Shown: in pieces, positions 60,074 through 64,000 of the stretch
Layout: each line of letters begins with the position of its first letter
Position numbering within the stretch: position 1 is the first letter of the stretch
From: Girardinichthys multiradiatus
Lineage: Eukaryota; Chordata; Actinopteri; Cyprinodontiformes; Goodeidae
DNA length: 64,000 nt
NCBI RefSeq assembly: GCF_021462225.1
Contig: NC_061816.1
Coordinates: 10,689,390-10,753,389 of the forward strand
Direction: 5' to 3'
Program-made: the position numbers and the translations under genes
The notes under the pieces: model-generated
The model's input: the letters and a program-made list of their open reading frames with translations, nothing else
The model's database searches: none
What the model was told of the DNA's origin: nothing

Positions 60074-61283
60074 CAGGGGTTGGACAATGAAACTGAAACA
60101 CCTGTCATTTTAGTGTGGGAGGTTTCATGGCTAAATTGGACCAGCCTGGTAGCCAGTCTTCATTGATTGCACATTGCACCAGTAAGAGCAGAGTGTGAAG
60201 GTTCAATTAGCAGGGTAAGAGCACAGTTTTGCTCAAAATATTGAAATGCACACAACATTATGGGTGACATACCAGAGTTCAAAAAAGGACAAATTGTTGG
60301 TGCACGTCTTGCTGTTGCATCTGTGACCAAGACAGCAAGTCTTTGTGATGTATCAAGAGCCACGGTATCCAGGGTAATGTCAGCATACCACCAAGAAGGA
60401 CGAACCACATCCAACAGGATTAACTGTGGACGCAAGAGGAAGCTGTCTGAAAGGGATGTTCGGGTGCTAACCCGGATTGTATCCAAAAAACATAAAACCA
60501 CGGCTGCCCAAATCACGGCAGAATTAAATGTGCACCTCAACTCTCCTGTTTCCACCAGAACTGTCCGTCGGGAGCTCCACAGGGTCTATATACACGGCCG
60601 GGCTGCTATAGCCAAACCTTTGATCACTCATGCCAATGCCAAATGTCGGTTTCAATGGTGCAAGGAGCGCAACTCTTGGGCTGTGGACAATGTGAAACAT
60701 GTATTGTTCTCTGAAGAAGCGTACCACCCAGACTGTTGCATGCCCAGAGTGAAGTATGGGGGTGGATCAGTGATGGTTTGGGCTGCCATATCATGGTATT
60801 CCCTTGGCCCAATACTTGTGCTAGATGGGCGCGTCACTGCCAAGGACTACCGAACCATTCTTGAGGACCATGTGCATCCAATGGTTCAAACATTGTATCC
60901 TGAAGGTGGTGCCGTGTATCAGGATGACAATGCACCAATACACACAGCAAGACTGGTGAAAGATTGGTTTGATGAACATGAAAGTGAAGTTGAACATCTC
61001 CCATGGCCTGCACAGTCACCAGATCTAAATATTATTGAGCCACTTTGGGGTGTTTTGGAGGAGAGAGTCAGGAAACGTTTTCCTCCACCAGTATCACATA
61101 GTGACCTGGCCACTATCCTGCAAGAAGAATGGCTTAAAATCCCTCTGACCACTGTGCAGGACTTGTATATGTCATTCCCAAGACGAATTGACGCTGTATT
61201 GGCCGCAAAAGGAGGCCCTACACCATACTAATAAATTATTGTGGTCTAAAACCAGGTGTTTCAGTTTCATTGTCCAACCCCTG
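60074..61283 (+). mobile_element. Tc1/mariner element, copy C (1210 bp)
   Basis: Same family as A and B, with intact terminal repeats and TA at 60072-60073 and 61284-61285. It is exactly 60 bp shorter than copy B because of one in-frame deletion in the transposase. Confidence 0.97.
60260..61231 (+). CDS. Tc1-type transposase, 323 aa, first catalytic Asp deleted (copy C)
   Basis: This is the only copy with the family's full C-terminus, ending RIDAVLAAKGGPTPY, because it keeps CGA where A and B have TGA. The DNA-binding half matches copy B. The second catalytic Asp (QDDNAP, residue 223) and the Glu (LNIIEPLW, residue 260) are present, 36 residues apart. A 60-bp in-frame deletion at about 60711-60716 removes 20 residues, including most of SDESTF and the following WR stretch. 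FSDES is reduced to FSEEAYH, so the first catalytic Asp is gone. The frame is open but should not be catalytic. It might still bind terminal repeats. Confidence 0.92.
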   Translation: MGDIPEFKKGQIVGARLAVASVTKTASLCDVSRATVSRVMSAYHQEGRTTSNRINCGRKRKLSERDVRVLTRIVSKKHKTTAAQITAELNVHLNSPVSTRTVRRELHRVYIHGRAAIAKPLITHANAKCRFQWCKERNSWAVDNVKHVLFSEEAYHPDCCMPRVKYGGGSVMVWAAISWYSLGPILVLDGRVTAKDYRTILEDHVHPMVQTLYPEGGAVYQDDNAPIHTARLVKDWFDEHESEVEHLPWPAQSPDLNIIEPLWGVLEERVRKRFPPPVSHSDLATILQEEWLKIPLTTVQDLYMSFPRRIDAVLAAKGGPTPY

Positions 61284-61285
61284 TA

Positions 61286-61635
61286 TGTTTATCACAACTG
61301 AATCTTGGGAGGGTTATTGGGCCTTCGTTCTGACTCGGCTGTGCTATTTATTGCTGGTTCTGTTTCCTCTGTCTATATCTCAGAGTCTTAGAACTCAGCT
61401 GCTCACTGGGAGCTGGTAGCTCTAGGAGGAAGGACTCGTCATGAGGTACTGCTTAACCAATTAGGGAAGGACTTTTAAGAAACACGATGAGTTAAACATC
61501 CATTAAAAATGATTAAATCTACTATTATTAATTACCTAATTTTCTTGATCTTTTATTACTTATTTAGGATGTTTTCTTTTCAATTTAGTTAGTGGTTTTA
61601 GATGTTGTCATTCACTTTTAATTATCTTCCAAAAA
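61286..61635. other. Intronic DNA between copy C and the LINE
   Basis: No gene or repeat recognised. Confidence 0.4.
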
Positions 61636-61637
61636 AG

Positions 61638-64000
61638 GCTGAGGCTCCTTGAATCGCCACCTTAACGAGGTGGAGAGGTTTGAGTGGTCGAATGATCCTA
61701 GAGGCTATGTTGTCTGGGGCTTAAATGCCCCTGGGAGGGTCTCCCATGGCAAACAGGCTCTGGGTGATGGGTCAGAAAAAGAGCGGTACAAGACACCTTC
61801 ATGAGGACCACACAATCGTGATGTGACGTTGCCTGGTATGGCGGAGCTTGGGTCCCATCCTGGAGCCAGGCCTGGGGTCGGGACTCGTCGGAGCGCCTGG
61901 TGGCTGGGTTGCTCCTCGCGGGACCTGGCTGGGCCAAGCCCCAACGTGAGACACGAGGCCATCCCCCAGTGGGCCCACCACCTGCTGGGGGAACTATGAG
62001 GGACCGGTGGAAAGAGGATCGGGCAGGGGACGAAGGTTGAGACCTCGGTGGCCCAATCTCCGGATGTTTAGGCTGGCTCTAGGGACATGGAATGTCACCT
62101 CGCTAGGGGGGAAGGAGCCTGAGCTTGTGCAGGAGGTCGAGTGATATCGACTAGAAATAGTCGGGCTCACCTCCACGCACAGCATGGGCTCCTCGAGAGA
62201 GGCTGGACTCTCTTCTACTCTGGAGTGGCCTGCGGGGAGAGGCGGCGAGCTGGGGTGGGTTTGCCTGTTGCCCCCCATCTCATGTTGGGGTTTACCCCAG
62301 TGGATGAGAGAGTCACATCCCTGTGCCTTTGGGTTGGGGACAGGTCTCTGACTGGCGTTTCAGCCTACGGGCCGAGCGGTAGTGCGGAGTACCTAGCCTT
62401 CCTGGCGTCCCTGACAGGGGTGCTGCAAAGTGCCCCTCGCGGGGACTCCATTATTCTGCTGGGTAACTTCAACACCCACGTGGGAAACGACTATCCCGCC
62501 TCTCCAGGTGTCACTGAGAGGAATGGCCTCCTGATCTGAATCCGAGTGTTGTTTCATTGTTGGACTTCTGTGCTAGTCACGGATTGTCCATAATGAACAT
62601 CATGTTCAAACATAAGGGTGTCCATCAGTGCACTTGGCACCAGGACACCCTAGGCAGGACGTCGATGATCGACTTTGTTGTCGTGTCTTCAGACCTTCGG
62701 CCACATGTTTTGGACATTCGGGTGAAGAGAAGGGCTGAGCTGTCCACTGATCACCAACAGGTTAGGTGAGTTGGATCCACTGGAAAAGGAGAAAGCCGGA
62801 CAGACTTGGTAGGTCCAAGTGCATAGTGAGGGTCTGCTGGGAATGTCCAGCAGAGCCCTCAGCCAGGGATGTATTAAACTCCCACCTCCGGGAGAACTTT
62901 GACCAGATTCTGGGGGAGGTTGGACACAGAGTCTGAGTGGACCATGTTCTCCACATCCATTGTCGATGCTGCTGCCCGTAGCCGCGGCCGTAAGGCCTGC
63001 GGTGCGTGTCGTGGCGGCAATCTCCAAACTCGGTGGTGGATACTGGCAGTAAGGGATGCTATCAAGCTGAAGAAGGAGTCCTATTTGGCTGTGGTTGACT
63101 TGTGGGACTCCTGAGGCAGCTGACGGGTACTGTGACGCCAAGCGTGCCTGCAGCCCGGGCTGTGGCAGAGGCAAACCATGGGCCTGTGAGGAGTTGGGTG
63201 AGGCCATGGAGAAGGACTACCAGTTGGCCTTGAAACGATTCTGGCAAACCGTACGGCGCCTCAGGAGGGGGAGCACTGTTTACAGTGTGGGTGGGGAGCT
63301 GCTGACCTTGACTGGGGACATTATCGGGCGGTGGAAGGAGTACTTCAAAAATCTCCTCAATCCTGCCGTCACGCCTTCCCTGATGGAGCAGAGGCTGGGG
63401 AAACGGGGTTGGACTCTTTCATCACCTAGGCTGAAGTCACCAAGGTGGTTAAAAACCTCGACAGTAGCAGGGCTCCGTGGGTGGATGAGATCCGCCCTGA
63501 GTACCTCAAGTCTCTGCATGTTGTGGGGCTATCATGGTTGACACGCCTCTTCAACATTGCGTGGTGGTCGGGGACAGTGCCTCAAGACTGGCAGACCGGG
63601 GTGGTGGTCCCCCTTTATAAGAAGGGTGAGTGGAGGGTGTGTTCCAACTATAGGGGAATCATGCTTCTCAGCCTCCCTGATAAGGCCTATGCCAGGGTTT
63701 TGGAGAGGAGAGTCCAGCCTATAGTCGAACCTCGGCTACAGGAGGAGCAGTGTGGTTATCGTCCCAGCCGTGGAACACTGGACCAGCTCTACATGCTCTG
63801 CAGGGTATTCGAGGGCTCATGGGAGTTTGCCCAACCGGTCCACATGTGTTTTGTGGACCTGGAGAAAGCATTCGACTGTGTCCCTCGTAGTGCCCTGTGG
63901 GGGGTGCTCCAGGAGTACGGAGTTGGGGGCCCTTTATTAGAGGCCATCCAGTCTCTGTACAAGCGGAGCAGGAGTTTGGTTGGCATTGCTGGCACTAAGT
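61638..64000 (+). mobile_element. APE-type LINE (non-LTR retrotransposon), continues past window
   Basis: The plus strand carries, in broken frames, an apurinic-type endonuclease: LGTWNVTS near 62075, a YGPSGSAEY block near 62360, LLGNFNTHVGNDY near 62458 (usual motif GDFN, here GNFN), then HQCTWHQDTLGR and SMIDFVVVSSDLRPHV ending with STDHQ near 62750. A linker follows (EWTMFSTSIVDAA near 62935, GKPWACEELGEAME near 63172). The reverse transcriptase begins near 63420, with LSWLTRLFNIAW, WQTGVVVPLYKKG, CSNYRGIMLLSLP, EEQCGYRPSRGTLDQLYML and motif A (CFVDLEKAFD near 63850). Stops (for example 62537-62539) and frameshifts break it. The rest of the reverse transcriptase lies outside the window. 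Clade (I/Nimb-like from memory) is uncertain. Confidence 0.88.

Noticed and set aside
44000..64000. Search for fgf14 exons 1-3 on the minus strand
   Set aside because: I read for the expected LFNLIPVG, GLYIAMNGEGYLYPS and YCRQGYYLQMHPDG blocks and did not see them; a sequence search would be decisive.
1..64000. CRISPR arrays, operons, phage or bacterial defence genes
   Set aside because: Spliced vertebrate exons and fish transposons show nuclear vertebrate DNA; no regularly spaced short repeats were seen.

Overview
The window is AT-rich vertebrate nuclear DNA, almost certainly from a teleost fish. Two lines support this: two spliced exons of fgf14 (intracellular fibroblast growth factor 14), and a dense, nested set of fish-type transposable elements (several Tc1/mariner families, a hAT element, 5-bp-TSD LTR elements, APE-type LINEs and a tRNA-derived SINE). 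There are no bacterial features, operons or CRISPR arrays. Most long ORFs are antisense shadows of transposases or low-complexity tracts. || Layout. 1-8.4 kb: degenerate Tc1/mariner relics, a nearly full-length young Tc1-type element (copy A, 3412-4674) and a GGCGT-rich motif cluster near 5.2 kb. 8.4-17.3 kb: mostly anonymous AT-rich DNA with one Tc1 relic (9.9-10.9 kb) and one LINE reverse-transcriptase relic (12.4-13.3 kb). 17.3-22.5 kb: a Ty3/gypsy RNase H fragment, a tRNA-SINE, a Tc1 relic split by a solo LTR with perfect 5-bp TSD, a perfect 18-bp-arm hairpin, and a 5'-truncated LINE with a GATG-type tail. 24-34.3 kb: a Tc1 relic, a near-complete Tc1 element with a broken transposase (26591-28001), a LINE relic, a SINE-like tail, a long polypurine tract and a 436-bp MITE-like element. 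36.6-41 kb: a Tc1 relic, a diverged ~100-bp tandem repeat, then the last two coding exons of fgf14 on the minus strand. 41-64 kb: by inference the preceding large fgf14 intron, holding a Tc1 relic split by an LTR element, a broken hAT transposase, Tc1 copy B, a second polypurine tract, two solo LTRs, a Tc1 relic, Tc1 copy C in or beside a partial LTR, and a LINE that runs off the window end. || How it fits together. fgf14 is the only host gene I can support. Its product (FHF4) binds voltage-gated sodium channel C-termini in neurons. The rest records repeated transposition. Copies A, B and C belong to one young family. Each is 1270 bp apart from single gaps (7 nt in A, 60 nt in C). Each carries a different lesion: a frameshift in A, a changed catalytic Asp in B, loss of the first catalytic Asp in C. 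A and B also share a premature stop 15 codons before the end of the frame. No previously undescribed functional system was found. The best leads are this three-copy family, the nested insertion record, the paired polypurine repeats with shared flanks, and a possible retained-intron isoform of fgf14.
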